DNA from: Oxytricha trifallax
Taxonomy: Eukaryota > Ciliophora > Spirotrichea > Sporadotrichida > Oxytrichidae
Assembly (NCBI GenBank): GCA_000711775.1
Contig: ARYC01018504.1
Span: 1-64,000, forward strand
DNA: 64,000 nt
Direction: 5' to 3'
Below the pieces are notes generated by a model, which made no database searches, was not told where the DNA came from, and worked only from the letters and a program-made list of their open reading frames with translations. Positions within the stretch are counted from its first letter, which is position 1, and every line of letters begins with the position of its first letter. Shown one piece after another: positions 1 to 11,430 of this stretch. A program made the translations under genes and the position numbers.

Positions 1-110
1 TATAATAAAAGGGCATTCTCGGTTTGAGGGGGGGAGGGGGGTCTTGGTTGAGGGTGGAGGGGGTCTCGGCTGAGTGGGGAGGGGGGTAGGAGGGGGGGGT
101 CTCGGTCAGA
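1..110. repeat. G-rich subrepeats at the left edge
   Basis: About three imperfect units built around GGGGGTCTCGGTTGAG, with G-runs of 5-8. G-quadruplex potential is high. It lies in the decayed TBE upstream of the 22-kDa ORF, the same place where the full TBE at 47.8 kb carries a MITE whose tips are G-runs followed by TCTAAGTCGG. It may be the end of a related insertion; the left part is outside the window. Confidence 0.6.
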
Positions 111-290
111 ACAGATACTGTTTAAAACCATTAGAAAAATTTGTGACAATTATTAAAAAGGTTGTAAGGTGATGAAAAAAGACAAAATATAAATATTAAT
201 AAAAAAATAATTATTATAAATAAAATATGCAGTAATATTTAAAGGAAAGTGCAACTTACTTGACTTATATGAATAAATTAGATGAACAAA

Positions 291-1050
291 GATAGAATCT
301 CTTAATGATAAAATGAAAAAGGGTTGAAGCTCAAGATATGATTTCAATATTCAGAAGTAAAGAAGATCTCTATCGATACCTCACTTTGCATTGTAAGATA
401 TCTTGATGACTATTAACATATTACACAGCTGGTTTATTCCTTCCAACTATGGAAGGTACAGAAATTTCATTCTTGAAAGCAATACTTTGTTAGGATAAGA
501 AAGCTTATTTTTCAAAAAATTAAACTAATTTAAATTCCCGACTACCCTGTGATTTCAGTTACTAATCATTATGAAGATGCCGTGTAAGATGAGGAAGTGA
601 TAGTTTACCTTCCTAACAAGAAGCAACTCTCTAATAAACTACCAGAGAGGAATTTCATCTTTGGTGTTCTTGGTAAAATAAAAGAGGAGTATTTCAGAGA
701 AATAATTGAAGAAGATCATAAGAAACGATAATCTATCTGAAGACTAGAAAAAGCAAGGCATTTTAAAAAGCTCAGCTTGGGTAGATGAACTTTGGAAGCA
801 TGTTTATCTTTCAAGTAAGCTCTGACTTTGCAGGGAAATCTGGCACTGGGATATATCTTATCACCGACCATGCTAAAGTTCATAGAGATTGAAAACAGTT
901 GTCAGTTCATAAGTTAACAAGAGACTTATCATGAAATATAAAAACCAGAAGATATGAATATTAATGTAGGAGATTGCACTAAGAGAAGAAACTTAGGGCC
1001 TGTCAAGCCTTAAGAAGAAGAAAAGTAAGGGGACCCTAATCCTTTTAAGG
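291..1050 (+). pseudogene. TBE 22-kDa ORF, decayed copy
   Basis: Aligns with the intact ORF at 50601 (shared pieces include FLPTMEGTEISFLKA and YLPNKKQLSNKLPER). The start codon is lost and frameshifts interrupt it. The position of the candidate tiny intron is recognisable: after CTTTCAA comes GTAAGC, then TTTGCAG, then the conserved KSGTG codons. Function of this TBE protein is unknown. Confidence 0.8.
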
Positions 1051-1055
1051 GCTCA

Positions 1056-2120
1056 TTAAATATATGAACTATTTCATTCATTTAAGTCTAAAAGTTATTA
1101 ATAAACTTTCATTCTCTCTTTCCTAGCACATATCGTTGTCTTATCTTTATTAACTCTCTTGCAATACTTTGCATTAAATTTACTGTATTAATTGGTGAAT
1201 CATGAATTAGATGATTCAACAGTAGCTTCTTGTAGTAAGTCTTGATTTAACTCCATTAAAATTCAATTCCATTAAATTATGGGCTATAAGGAACATTTAT
1301 ACAGGAGTTATGTTTAACTCTCCATTAGCTTTCTTAGATTCCTTATTCTAATGAACTATAAGTTATCAACAAACTTAATGATTTCTTAGTTGCTATACTT
1401 CTCTCTAAGCTTATGCAAGAACTCAATATTCTGCTCACTCTTAATATAGCGAGGATAAATTACAAAAGTTTAAATGCCTGAATCTTCACTAATACCTGTT
1501 TAAATTGGGTGAGAGACAACCTTATTTCTTTTGTCATAAAGTTCTATATTATTATTCTTCTTGAACCATGACTTATTGATAAAGGTTTTGAAGGTAAACA
1601 CAGCTTCATTAGTCTGTATGAACCTTATGTTATTACTCTACATTTAATCATATATAAAGCTAAATAAATAAATAAATATAAAATGGCACTGTAAATCAAT
1701 CACTCTCTTTACGCTGTTGACAGTCTTGAAAGTACTACCATTTCGTCTATAAAATTGGCAATAGTTTAAGGAGAGATCCGCATGTCAGAAATCTAGCGAT
1801 GAAAAATCATAGCTCGCAGTGCGCCTAACACTTCAAAGTCTTCAAGTCCCAGAGGCATTCAATATTGTGCTGTGAGAACTTTTATTTTCTTGCTGGATGT
1901 TTTCAAGTGGATAAGTTATTATGCTAAACAGCTAACAAGCAATAATACCTAATAGTTGAGACACTCTTGCATAGATACTTGCTATAGCTGCTAATTCAGC
2001 ACTGGTTTGACTTATTCTATATTAATACGCGTACCAACCAAGCTTAAGAAGTAAATCTAACTATTTCCATCATAAATAGACCCTAAATTAGTTTTCTATT
2101 TCCCATATTTCAAAATGGCC
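1056..2120 (-). pseudogene. TBE 42-kDa DDE transposase, decayed copy
   Basis: Minus-strand remnant of the IS630/Tc1/mariner-class transposase of TBE, collinear with 51398-52440. Conserved blocks corresponding to the second Asp region and the NGIEFYW region can be found, but the frame changes several times and in-frame TGA codons occur. Confidence 0.78.
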
Positions 2121-2239
2121 TAATTTCTCTACTAACCCCAATAAGACCCCCAACTATACCCTAAAAATCAAAGCACTTATAAACCTCATTAAGGGGTTTT
2201 GGGCTTTTGATTCTTAACTTGATTCATAAATTTATCTCA

Positions 2240-3021
2240 AATAGTTTTCGCATTTCTTAATGTCTTACTCAATCAAGACTTAGCTTTAAGACTCTTTAGT
2301 TTTGCTGAAAACAAATTTGAGAGAATCTTTAATATTTGACGGACACTAAAGCAATATTATTTGTTCTTGTGGGAAATTCTCATAAATAGAAGGATAACAA
2401 TTTTCCACAGATTGTAAAAGATCGCAAGTTTATTCTTGATTAAGGACAGAAATGAGAGTTAAGCATTTGTTTACTTTTTCTTGATCTTAATTTTATAATG
2501 ATTTAAGAAATTCTGATATTAAGTTATTTTCAGTGATCTCTTTTGGTAATCTATTTTCGAAATCTAAGTAAGTTTACTATTTTTAAATTCCTTAATATAA
2601 AATCTTAGAAGTTTTTTTCACTATATCAATCAAGCTATTCCCTACTATTTGATTTTCTAAGGAAATAGATATAGTTTTGTCTATAAATTCAAGCAAGTTT
2701 CTTTCTTCAAATAGCATATGAAGTTCTTCTAATGCTATTTTAAGCTCTTCAGAATCTTTGAAGCTTTCCAAAATCTCATCATCTTAGTTTTCTGAAGTGC
2801 AATTGAAGGTTTGGAAAAATTCATTTAGAAGCAGCTTCAACTTTTATATCTAATGAGGATCGACTAGATAAATCTTATTTCTATATTGCACGTATAATGA
2901 TGCTGCTAAATGTTGATTAACTTCGTAATAATCATCAATTTTCTTTTAACACTATGATGGTTTCTTAGACATATCAAGATATTTCTTAATAGAGGCATAA
3001 GAGTTCTTATCAAGATTAATA
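2240..3021 (-). CDS. Unknown large helical protein, MDS (C-terminal side)
   Basis: On the minus strand this stretch reads for about 250 codons in the ciliate code with coding-like RNY composition and no TGA; it is rich in K, E, L, I and Q, including NSYASIKKYLDMSKK and LALEELHMLFEERNLLEF-like helices. It joins in frame with the segment at 3440-4080 when the intervening MITE is removed. The family is not recognised; similar helical blocks recur at 5.5-8.5 kb, so it is probably part of one long repeat-containing protein on this strand. The C-terminal end was not identified: the decayed TBE follows at 2209. Confidence 0.55.
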
Positions 3022-3437
3022 TTGTGGAATAAATTTGATTTGGGAAATTAAATTATAATTAAAATATCAATAATTTAAATTTATGGCAGTTAGCTATGTC
3101 CTAAACTAGACAAAATGGCACTTGTTGGATAGATAATTCAAAATTAGCTGGACTTTACAATTGGCGGTGTCCCTATATCGCATTCCTGAAGCGAGATGAC
3201 TTGACTTTAATTTTGGGTTATTTGTTAAGTTAATTTTAATGCCAAAATTAAAATCAAGTTATCTCGCTGAAGGAATGCGATATAGGGACACCGCCATTCG
3301 TAAAGTCCAGCTAATTTTGAATTATCAATCCAGCAAGTGCCATATTGTCTAGGCTAGGATAAAGCTAACTGCCATAAATTTAAATTATTGATATTTAAAT
3401 TATAATTTATTTTCCCAAATCAAATGTATTCCTACAA
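3022..3437. mobile_element. MITE family A, copy 1 (hairpin, TA target)
   Basis: A 416-bp near-perfect inverted repeat. The tips are TTGTGGAATAAATTTGATTT and its complement ending ATTCCTACAA, with TA on both outer sides. The core of each arm includes AGCTGGACTTTAC and GGCGGTGTCCC. Three further copies lie at 39536, 40421 and 45728. TA duplication and tip sequence suggest mobilisation by a Tc1/mariner-type transposase. No ORF inside. It forms essentially the whole IES between two minus-strand MDSs. Confidence 0.9.
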
Positions 3438-3439
3438 TA

Positions 3440-4080
3440 ATAACTGGTTCAACAATAAGTGATTCATAGAGTTGAGTGTTGAATATATAGGCTTTTGATA
3501 GAGCCCAATAAATTAACTCTTCTTTAGTGTTCTCAAAATGCTAAAGCAAAAATTCCTTATCTTAACTATTAATAGCATTTAGAATTATTTAGTTTGGATC
3601 AATTTTTGCTGAGCTTCTACTTGATTACAATTCCATTGAATTTTCATCTATACTTTAGATATTTGCTGGATTTTAAAGTCCAAATTTTAAAACCTAGGTT
3701 TAGTAACTGTCAAGTATCGATTCAAGAATTTCGGTATTTTGTTCATGAATTTATACTAGCATCTAATTCATTTCTTCAGTTTTCTATACATTCACTTATT
3801 ATTAAGGATTATGTTTTAAGTTCTCTAATATATCTATTAATGCTGAAACAATTCTCTTAGTATTTATGTCTATGTCTTTTAGCAAGATAAATTTATATTC
3901 TGGAATTAATTAAACAGCTTCAGGGAAATAATTGTGAAGAATGTGAAGAGTCCCATTAGCTTGAACTGAATCCATAAATAATATTTAGTTTATGAAGTTT
4001 ATAGATTCTGTGTATTTATTATCACCAATTAATCCCCAAAATTTATTAATTGGATTTAAAGGACATAGATTTTAAGAAAG
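3440..4080 (-). CDS. Unknown large helical protein, MDS upstream of the MITE
   Basis: Minus-strand reading with TAA/TAG as Gln gives a helical, acidic-basic protein including LHILHNYFPEAVQLIPEYKF. Its last codons (GAA CCA GTT ATT ATT) run into AAT CTT GAT AAG of the 2240-3021 segment if the MITE is excised through the TATT repeat at both edges. The plus-strand ORF in this interval is an antisense shadow. No known domain seen. Confidence 0.55.
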
Positions 4081-4089
4081 AGTTGGTTT

Positions 4090-5535
4090 TAATAAAAATA
4101 TAAGAAGAAAGTCATTTTTTTATCTAAAGAGATAGCATTTAAGTTTAATACTAAGCAAATTTATTTTAATACTATAAAATTTTTCTTTTTTAAAAAGGTT
4201 AACCAAATCAACTAATATTTAACTGAAGAAATTTATTTTTTAATAATGAAATCAATCAGTTAAAGCACAAAACAATAATAATTTATGGAAGCAATAAGCT
4301 TGATGCATATATTAAAATCAAATTTAATGAGTAATAATAAAGGAAAAAGTTTTTTTAAATGGTTAAAAAAGGCAGAAATTATATTTAAAATATCAAGATC
4401 TCTTAGAATAAATTAAATAATTCATTATTTAAGCTTGAAGCTTTTTATTTGTACATTAACTTACTTATCAAAAATACTATTTATTTTATTTTTTTAATTT
4501 TTCTATAGCAACTGTATAAATAATTGCATTTCAAAATATCTTTGGCAAAGTTTACTTATCTTGATTTTCTATATTCCATTATTAAGATTTTCATTTTATT
4601 CAATTAAATTACCTTTTTTCAATTTTATTGAATTTAAATAGTTTATTTAAACTAGAAAAATATTTTCAGCATTTATATATTAAATGTGTTTAAGAAATTT
4701 TATAAATCCTTTGTTTACTCTCAACTCCACACCTCCATATAAATAATAAATTTTAGTAAAAAAATTTCTTTTTTTTATCATAAATATTATTAAATCTGAA
4801 ATAGTGTTTCTCTTTTATGAATTTAAGTCACACATATTTTAAAAAAAATAAAATATTATTGGACTATTTTTTTAATTATGTTGAATCGTGGTATTCAGAT
4901 ATATTTTTATTATAATTTATTTTTATATATTCTTTGTGCAAAAAAATATTTAAAAAAACAATATAAATTATATTATAGTCAGAAAAGACATAAATAAAGT
5001 ATTTAAAAGAAACAAATAAAATAAATAGCTAGAAGCCGTAGATAAACTTGCATAAAAATAAATCTAAAATAAAATTAGTAATAAACAGGATTATAAAGAA
5101 ATTGGAAGTATTTTGTATTTTTTTATATAAAATAGAGTCACTATGTTGAGATTTCATGATGAAAATTGATTTAGACCAGAGGCAAATTTTTTCATATTAA
5201 TTATGATATTTTAGTGCGATATATGGGTACTACCAAGTACGGGAATTGGGGTGAATCGGGTAAAGGTCCGAATAAATATTAAAAAAGAAATAATGCTTAT
5301 TGGCCAAATAAGATACTTTCAATAGGGATATTAAAATACTATATCAATTATTGGAAAGATATTACCAGGCATTCATAAAAGCTAAAATTTAATCATCAAT
5401 TAAAATTGCACGAAATTTCTAATTAGTATACTATTATTATTTAATGCTATAAGAGAAATTATACTGGGGCCTAAGACAGGCAGATAAATATAATCAGAAA
5501 ATCTCATACTTGATTTTTGGGTATACACTTCAATA
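4090..5535. other. AT-rich stretch, no confident gene
   Basis: Long A/T-rich sequence without sustained coding. One short non-random patch at about 5220-5300 begins with ATG and reads MGTTKYGNWGESGKGPNKY on the plus strand; another GC-richer patch lies at 5463-5560. Either could be a small MDS but nothing links them to a gene. Most of the interval is probably IES. Confidence 0.4.
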
Positions 5536-5539
5536 TATT

Positions 5540-5880
5540 CAAGGAACTACTTCATAAACAGTTGTTTTAAAATAATTTTTCAATAAAAAACTGATTTATA
5601 TTTGGGGTTTAAAATGCAATTAAGATATTTTTCAATTTCAAGAAGCTCTACGCCCTATAAACTGATTTCTTCTTTCATTTTTAAGAAATTTAAGACCTTC
5701 TTAACCTATTAATTAATCTCCTCAGATAAATCTTTAATAATTTCTAGGATTTATAAGTAAGCATGTTCATAGTTTTTACTTAAACTTTAAGCAAACTATA
5801 AGATTTCATTTACTTAGTTCTCTTAGATCATTGCTTAAAATTCCTGAATTTTATTTTAGTTAAATCCAATACTATTATTA
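5540..5880 (-). CDS. Unknown helical protein, MDS
   Basis: About 110 codons in the ciliate code on the minus strand, with runs such as LQILEIIKDLSEEINQQVKK. High predicted helix content and composition match the segments on either side, so it is assigned to the same minus-strand gene by context. No pointer was identified. Flanks (5880-6840 and 4090-5540) are AT-rich and gene-poor. Confidence 0.5.
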
Positions 5881-6839
5881 ATGATATTTTATTTGAGAAA
5901 AAAATTATTAATTTATTTGCTTATATCATTAATAAGAAAAAATTCCTTAATAAAAAGTTATTGAAGAATCTATTCTCAATAATAACATTCAAGATTTAAA
6001 AAATTGAATATTATCCTCTTTGATTATTTAATCAAATAAAATAATACATCTAAAAGAAATTCATAAAGTAAAGTTCGTTAATTTGCGTCATAGGATTAAA
6101 TATGAAAATACGCAAAAATTTAAGCATGAAAAAAATAAAAGTAGTAACATATTAGAAATGAAGTTTTCATAAATTCTTAAATATCTTGATAAAAATTAAT
6201 ATTATGAAAAAGAAAGATAATACTCCAATATAAATTAAAAACAAGAATTTTAAAACAAATAAAGTAGCTCTTAAGACAAGAACAAGGTAAGTTATCAAAA
6301 GGTTTAAAGAACAGTATACTTAAAGTAAGATATTTAATAAACTAATTAGAAAAAATTAGAGGTCAGATTTTTATGTTGTTTGATTAAAATCCCCAAAATA
6401 AAAAATAAAGCCAAACAAAAACTTAAGTGCCTAAGAAAATTTGATCACATGATAAGTCACAAAAATCAATTTAAAAAATGACAAAATGCTGCATTTATGC
6501 TACGGAAATAAGCTTAGAAAATATAAATAATTAGAGTTATAAAATTTAATTCTTTATTAAGTCATATATACACACTTCTCTTCCTTACTCTTATAACTAC
6601 ATAATTTCTGTCAACTTTTTGTATTTTTAATTTTATTGAGTTCATAAACTCGACTACCTCTGATTATTTTGATTTTGATTATTTTGATTTTGATTATTTA
6701 TTAAATATACTTTATTCAGAAAAATCTTGATTACTTAATAGTTTAGAATCTATAAATTTTTTATTAATAAAAAGATAGAGTAATACATAACGGTAGGTAT
6801 TTTAAAAATAAAACAAATAATGTTTACTTATATTTCTTT

Positions 6840-7590
6840 TCAAAGGTTTGAATTTAAGTAATACTAAGGACCACTTCTACTTTTGTGAGTATATCATTCG
6901 TCTTCTGTTATTCAAGTTGAGTTTCAATAGGGTTTTTCAAGTTGATTTTATCCCTGAACAGCAAATATAAAGAAAAAGCGTGATGAGGTTGATTATTGAA
7001 CATTTCATCAATTTTTTCTTGTATAAATATCAGCTTATCTTTTAATTGATAGTTTTTCTCTATATAGCCCAAATTTCTCATATAATCTTAATCATTCTTA
7101 AAAGTGTCATTATTATTGTGAATGAGACCTTGATAAAGTGAATAGTTTTGCTGCTTAAAAAGTTTTTCCAGTATTTCAAATATCTGTCGATTATCAAAAT
7201 TAGACATCTTTATGTACTATACCAACTATTCTATATCGTTTTTGTTTACAATTGATTCCAGAATATCAATTTTTTCCACTTCTTCCACTACATTTAGTTG
7301 CATTTAGTTATCAGAAGATTAAGAAATTTCAATGTTTTATTCAATTGAGGCGTTTTAATCTGATATTACTGATTTTTAAAGTGAATTATTTTGTGATGAA
7401 ACTGTAATATTAGAAGCCAGTTACTCATTTTAAATTTTGCTGTAAAGCTCATTGTAATGAACCTATAATCAATATGATTATTTTCAAAACTATTTCTCAA
7501 TAGAGATAGTTATTTATTATTTCTAGAAAGCTGTTTGAATCTGGTCAGATTGTGCTGTTATGTTACAGAAGCTTCTAACTCTTATGCCTT
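6840..7590 (-). CDS. Unknown helical protein, MDS with acidic linker
   Basis: A minus-strand reading of over 200 codons. It begins with a Ser/Asn/Gln-rich linker, then a helical region containing NDIEQLVQYIKMSNFDN, KLFKQQNYSLYQGLIHNN and MFNNQPHHAFSLYLLFRDK. The last motif (a helix ending Y-L-x-F/Y-R/K-D/E-K/I) resembles FAIYLKYKEILDFKDP at 7.8-8.5 kb and LAASLYVQYRNKIYLVDP at 2.9 kb, which suggests at least three copies of one module in the protein. Family not known to me. Confidence 0.55.
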
Positions 7591-7829
7591 TTGATAAAAT
7601 AAAGGTGTTCATTTATGAAAATACCAAATGTTGCAAAAAATATTTGGCTTAAAATGGAGAGTCAAAAACATTTTGAGGATTGAGAATCATATACGAGCTT
7701 TAGAAAAATGAAAAGGAAGCTATTCATAGAAAAAATTTTAAGATATAATTAGTGATTAAGTTAATAAGTATACTTATTGACATATTAACTTTAATTAATT
7801 AAAAATGGATATAATAATAATTACATGGA

Positions 7830-8500
7830 ATAGTTGTAACAGCTTACTAGCGTAATCTTAATTTATTATGTTCAAAACTTGCAAGTTTTTATTAAATGCT
7901 TCTTCATCAATATCTTCAATTGCTACAAATATTTAGCTCAGTTCTTTTATTTAACTTATTTCTTGAGGCAAGTTTTCATTGAATTTCAAGTATCTTATAT
8001 ATTTTTCTAACTTATATTTAAGATCCTCAGAACAATTTTTTAAGATTTCTAAGACCAAATTTCCAATATCTTGATTCTCTTCAAAAATTTAATATCCAAA
8101 TACGTGAGAGAACTCTAAGTTCTCTGTGTCTAATTCTTCTATAATACTTTAGATGGAGTCACTGTAAGCTTGATTTTCATTAAGTATACTTTTGAGTTAC
8201 TAAATTTGAGGTCCATATAACTTCACAATTTAAGGAGAAGGATCTTTAAAGTCCAAGATTTCTTTGTATTTCAAATAAATTGCAAACCCAATATGCTCAT
8301 CTATTTCGTATGCTTCTATCATTTTTTTCTCACAGCGATTATGTTAATTTTTGATTTTCTTTAGCTTATCTATATACTTACATGTCTCTTAGTATAGCTC
8401 ATTTTTATTAAATATTTCAGCATTTTTACAGATATACTGATAAGCATTTTCCTAATGCTACTTAAGTTAAGATAGAGCTTCAGTCAGTTAATATAAAATG
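7830..8500 (-). CDS. Unknown helical protein, MDS (repeat module)
   Basis: About 215 codons on the minus strand, coding-like throughout: ELYQETCKYIDKLKKIKNQH, IDEHIGFAIYLKYKEILDF and PQISQIKELSQIFVAIEDID-like text. It carries the module noted for 6.8-7.6 kb and 2.2-3.0 kb. Probably the same gene as its minus-strand neighbours. Function unknown. Confidence 0.55.
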
Positions 8501-8929
8501 ATGATTAAATTGGTATTTATAGAGAAAAATCTTATTTAAAGGTATTCATATGAGTTGCATTAAATTTTAAAATTATAAAATATTTGTATAATTGAATTAA
8601 TGTGTATTTACTTTCATATTTATCTTTAGAAAGGAATTCGCATAACTAAACGAATATATGCCACTGAAAATTTGAATCATACTATTTAATTTATTTATTT
8701 AAATTATTAATCCTAAAAAGCCTTACTGCTTAAAATTTTTAATTTCTACAAGTTAATAAATATAAAAGTTGATATTTTGGCAATATTATTTATCATTTTG
8801 AATTTATAAAAGATAATTTCTTAATTCCCTCAATTCAGACTCTGATGTAAACCTTTGCTCTGAAAGACCCAAAATTAGATTAGTTTAGTTAATTGCTGGA
8901 CTCCTAGAGGAAATTAAGAATTATAAGTT

Positions 8930-9240
8930 TGTAACTTACCTTGTTGGATAAAACTCTTGATTCTATGAATTCTATCTTCCGGATTGACTTCCATCACTAA
9001 TCATTGAGATATCTATGCTTAATTAATCTAAAGTATATTAACTAATAGTTTAAAATATTACTCATATTCTAATCAATAATAGGGTTCTATTCATAAGGGG
9101 AAGAAGTAAAGTCTTGTCCTTAAAGCATGTTTCTGGCTTCTAAATCCCCTAGATTTGATTGTAAATAACTCAGATTGATCTCTCTTGAGTATTAATTAAT
9201 GTCTACATTTTATTAAATTAATAATTTATTAAATTAAAAA
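8930..9240 (-). CDS. Unknown protein, MDS with Ser/Gln-rich segment and tiny intron
   Basis: The minus strand reads DINQYSREINLSYLQSNLGD, then after a candidate 34-nt GT-AG intron (9028-9061) LSIDISMISDGSQSGRQNSQ, ending at a GTAAGT donor near 8936. Without removal of the 34 nt the frame breaks at a TGA. Composition fits the N-terminal linker of the downstream helical protein. The upstream start was not found. Confidence 0.5.
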
Positions 9241-9504
9241 TAAAGGAAATTAAATTAATAGAACTAATTATTATTCAAAAATAATTGACTTTATATCTTA
9301 TTTTGTTTTTTACAATTTATATTAGTTATTTTACATGATAATATATAAATGACTCTTCTAAGCATAGATAAAATTTTATTATTATAAAGAATTAAAATAA
9401 ATCTATATAACTCAATAGATAGTTAGTTTTTAGTATTGAAATTAAATCTGGAGATACGAAATCAACCCAGTTAGATAAATCAAAAATATTCAATATCAGG
9501 AACA

Positions 9505-9580
9505 ATGTCTAAAATCGATTTGGGAGTATGGATGTTGGTTTACACATCGGCCAACATGCCGTCGTGAACGCAGACTCCCC
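9505..9580. other. Isolated GC-rich island with nested stem potential
   Basis: About 60-75 nt of roughly 55% G+C in 20% G+C surroundings. GGGAGT at the left pairs with ACTCCC at the right, and inside ATGTTGG pairs with CCAACAT. No long ORF. It could be a small structured RNA gene, an MDS, or a remnant of a GC-rich element. No promoter box or Sm site recognised. Confidence 0.35.
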
Positions 9581-9829
9581 TATTACAAATAACTCATTAA
9601 TTACTATAAATATTTTGATTTATTTAGCAAGAGTTTAATTTTAAATATAAATCATTCGTTTTAATTAAAAGAAAAATTCAATCTTTACATTCATAAAATT
9701 CATATATTTATGATAAAAGTTTTTATAATATAAATTTAAATATTGTTCAAGTAAAAATTAATTATATTATTTAATTAAAATATATTAATTATTGGAGTTA
9801 TTAATGTAAGTAGTTTAAAATCATATTTA

Positions 9830-9960
9830 TTATAATTTTTTAGTATATCCCACATTGAATGCTGTTCCCCTTCAGGTTTTAGTATGGTATTATAAATCAA
9901 GGTAGCTAGATTTATTTAATAAGTATATCTCCCAGAAGAGTATATAATTTTAATTGCTAC
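9830..9960 (-). CDS. Short MDS of an unknown protein
   Basis: Minus-strand reading gives YQINLATLIYNTILKPEGEQ followed by HSMWDILKNYNKY, clearly more protein-like than the A/T-rich flanks. Likely an internal MDS of the minus-strand gene or genes between 2.2 and 11 kb. No pointer identified. Confidence 0.4.
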
Positions 9961-9964
9961 AATT

Positions 9965-10735
9965 AGATGTATTTATTCAAAATAATAACTCTTTAAAATT
10001 GTGTCAATTGCTGATATCAGTTTGTCAGTTTGAAATAAATTATCTAATAACTTAAAATGAAATAATTAATAAGAATGCAATTTGATTTGATTTACAAAAT
10101 ATCAATCATCTAGCAATATTTTAATTAATTTCTAAAAGGTAAATAAAAAAGAGAAAGAATCAAAATCTCAAAACTTCTTCAATTATTTAATTGAACTTTT
10201 TTTATCAATAAAAGATGATCTCAATATAATATTTATTTGCTTGCACTACTTTTTTCTTAACGAATCAATCATATTTTATCTTTAGATAGTCACAAAAATT
10301 GTAACTAGATTTTTTCATTTTCCACAATTATCTTCTACAAAATTTTAGCAAACTTAATTTGAAATCACTTTCTGTATTATATTTTATTATAAATCATTTA
10401 TTAGCAAAGGAGCATTTAAAGGAAACTTTATATCTCTCATTATATAAAGATTTATATTCCTATACTATTTAAATATTGCTTCTTATAGACAAAGAAAACA
10501 TTACAAATTAACTTTTTCTAGATTCATCATTTAAAAGGAATAATTAAAAGATTAACTAATTATGCTTATTAATTATTTGGATGATTTAAAAATCTATTTT
10601 ATTATTAAGAGCGTGTTCCTTTTTATAGCAGAAAGATTTTATAAATAATTTTAATTTAGGAGCTATAAATCACTATTTTATAATAATTTAATTATTATAA
10701 AAGAAGAAAACTTTAAATATTTATTTTTATAGTTA
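9965..10735. other. AT-rich stretch without a gene
   Basis: About 770 bp of very A/T-rich sequence with TGA codons in all frames and no repeat or palindrome of note. Interpreted as IES or intergenic germline DNA. Confidence 0.5.
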
Positions 10736-10739
10736 ATCT

Positions 10740-11045
10740 AATTTTTTCCACAACCATTGAAGACTCGAAATTGTTTTAATAATCAATATTAGGAAGAAAC
10801 TTTTCCTGTAACTTCATGAGTAAATACATAAATTTGATTAAACTTTCTTTAAGTGTTTTTCAAGTTCTTGAATGAGAATAATCTTCTCTAAGAAGCCCAC
10901 ATAATTATATCCATCAATGTCTTAATGATTAGAATATAGTAGATTTAGATGTATATATTTTATTTTTAAATGTTAAGCACACTCGTATTTATTAATTCTA
11001 TTGCAATCTTGGCATAAATTCTCTATTATATATTGTAAAATTAAT
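10740..11045 (-). CDS. Unknown protein, MDS with CxxC
   Basis: The minus strand reads ENLCQDCNRINKYECAQHLK, then NHQDIDGYNYVGFLEKIILI and QELEKHLKKV; a second frame then carries LLMKLQEKFLPNIDYQNNFE, implying a short intron, an MDS junction or an indel near 10870. The CxxC plus a later Cys suggests a metal-binding patch. No family recognised. Confidence 0.45.
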
Positions 11046-11430
11046 AAATGGCTAAATTCGGACTTACTCTCTGAAATTTATCTTTTTTTATATTTAAATC
11101 TGTAGTATTTTTAAAGTTAATCAGAAAAATGTTTTTAATAGCTAAAGTCTAAGTAAACAGCTCTTTTTATTAAATTATTTTTTTATAAAGAAAATATTTT
11201 TTAGTAAGAAATTTAGTTTAATTTTATATGTCTTCAGATTTTAATATAATTATATGATAAAATTTAACGAAAGTAAATCCCAATAAAAGTATTGAGGAGT
11301 TTTGATCTTTTTAAATGTTTTATTATAATTTTACTATTAATTATTGACCAATATCTATAATTATTGAAAACTAATTAAAAATGAAGATTTAAAAAAGTAT
11401 TACTTAAATTCTTACCTTCCATTACGCTTT

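Larger units (their letters stand above)
1..2209. mobile_element. TBE transposon, decayed 3' portion
   Basis: Homologous over its length to the right half of the intact TBE at 47780-52545: remnants of the 22-kDa ORF (+), then of the 42-kDa transposase (-), then the terminal inverted repeat at about 2130-2209. The end reads GGGGTTTTGGGCTTTTG, a mutated version of the canonical G4T4G4 tip, followed by ATT, which fits the ANT target of TBEs. The kinase half and left end lie outside the window. Numerous frameshifts and TGA codons make this a dead copy. Confidence 0.88.

Noticed and set aside
3022..3437. Possible CRISPR or tandem repeat because of repeated short blocks.
   Set aside because: The structure is a single inverted repeat with short loop and no spacers; the host is a eukaryote.
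3594..3860. 88-codon plus-strand ORF.
   Set aside because: Antisense to a minus-strand MDS that continues in frame on both sides and has better coding composition.
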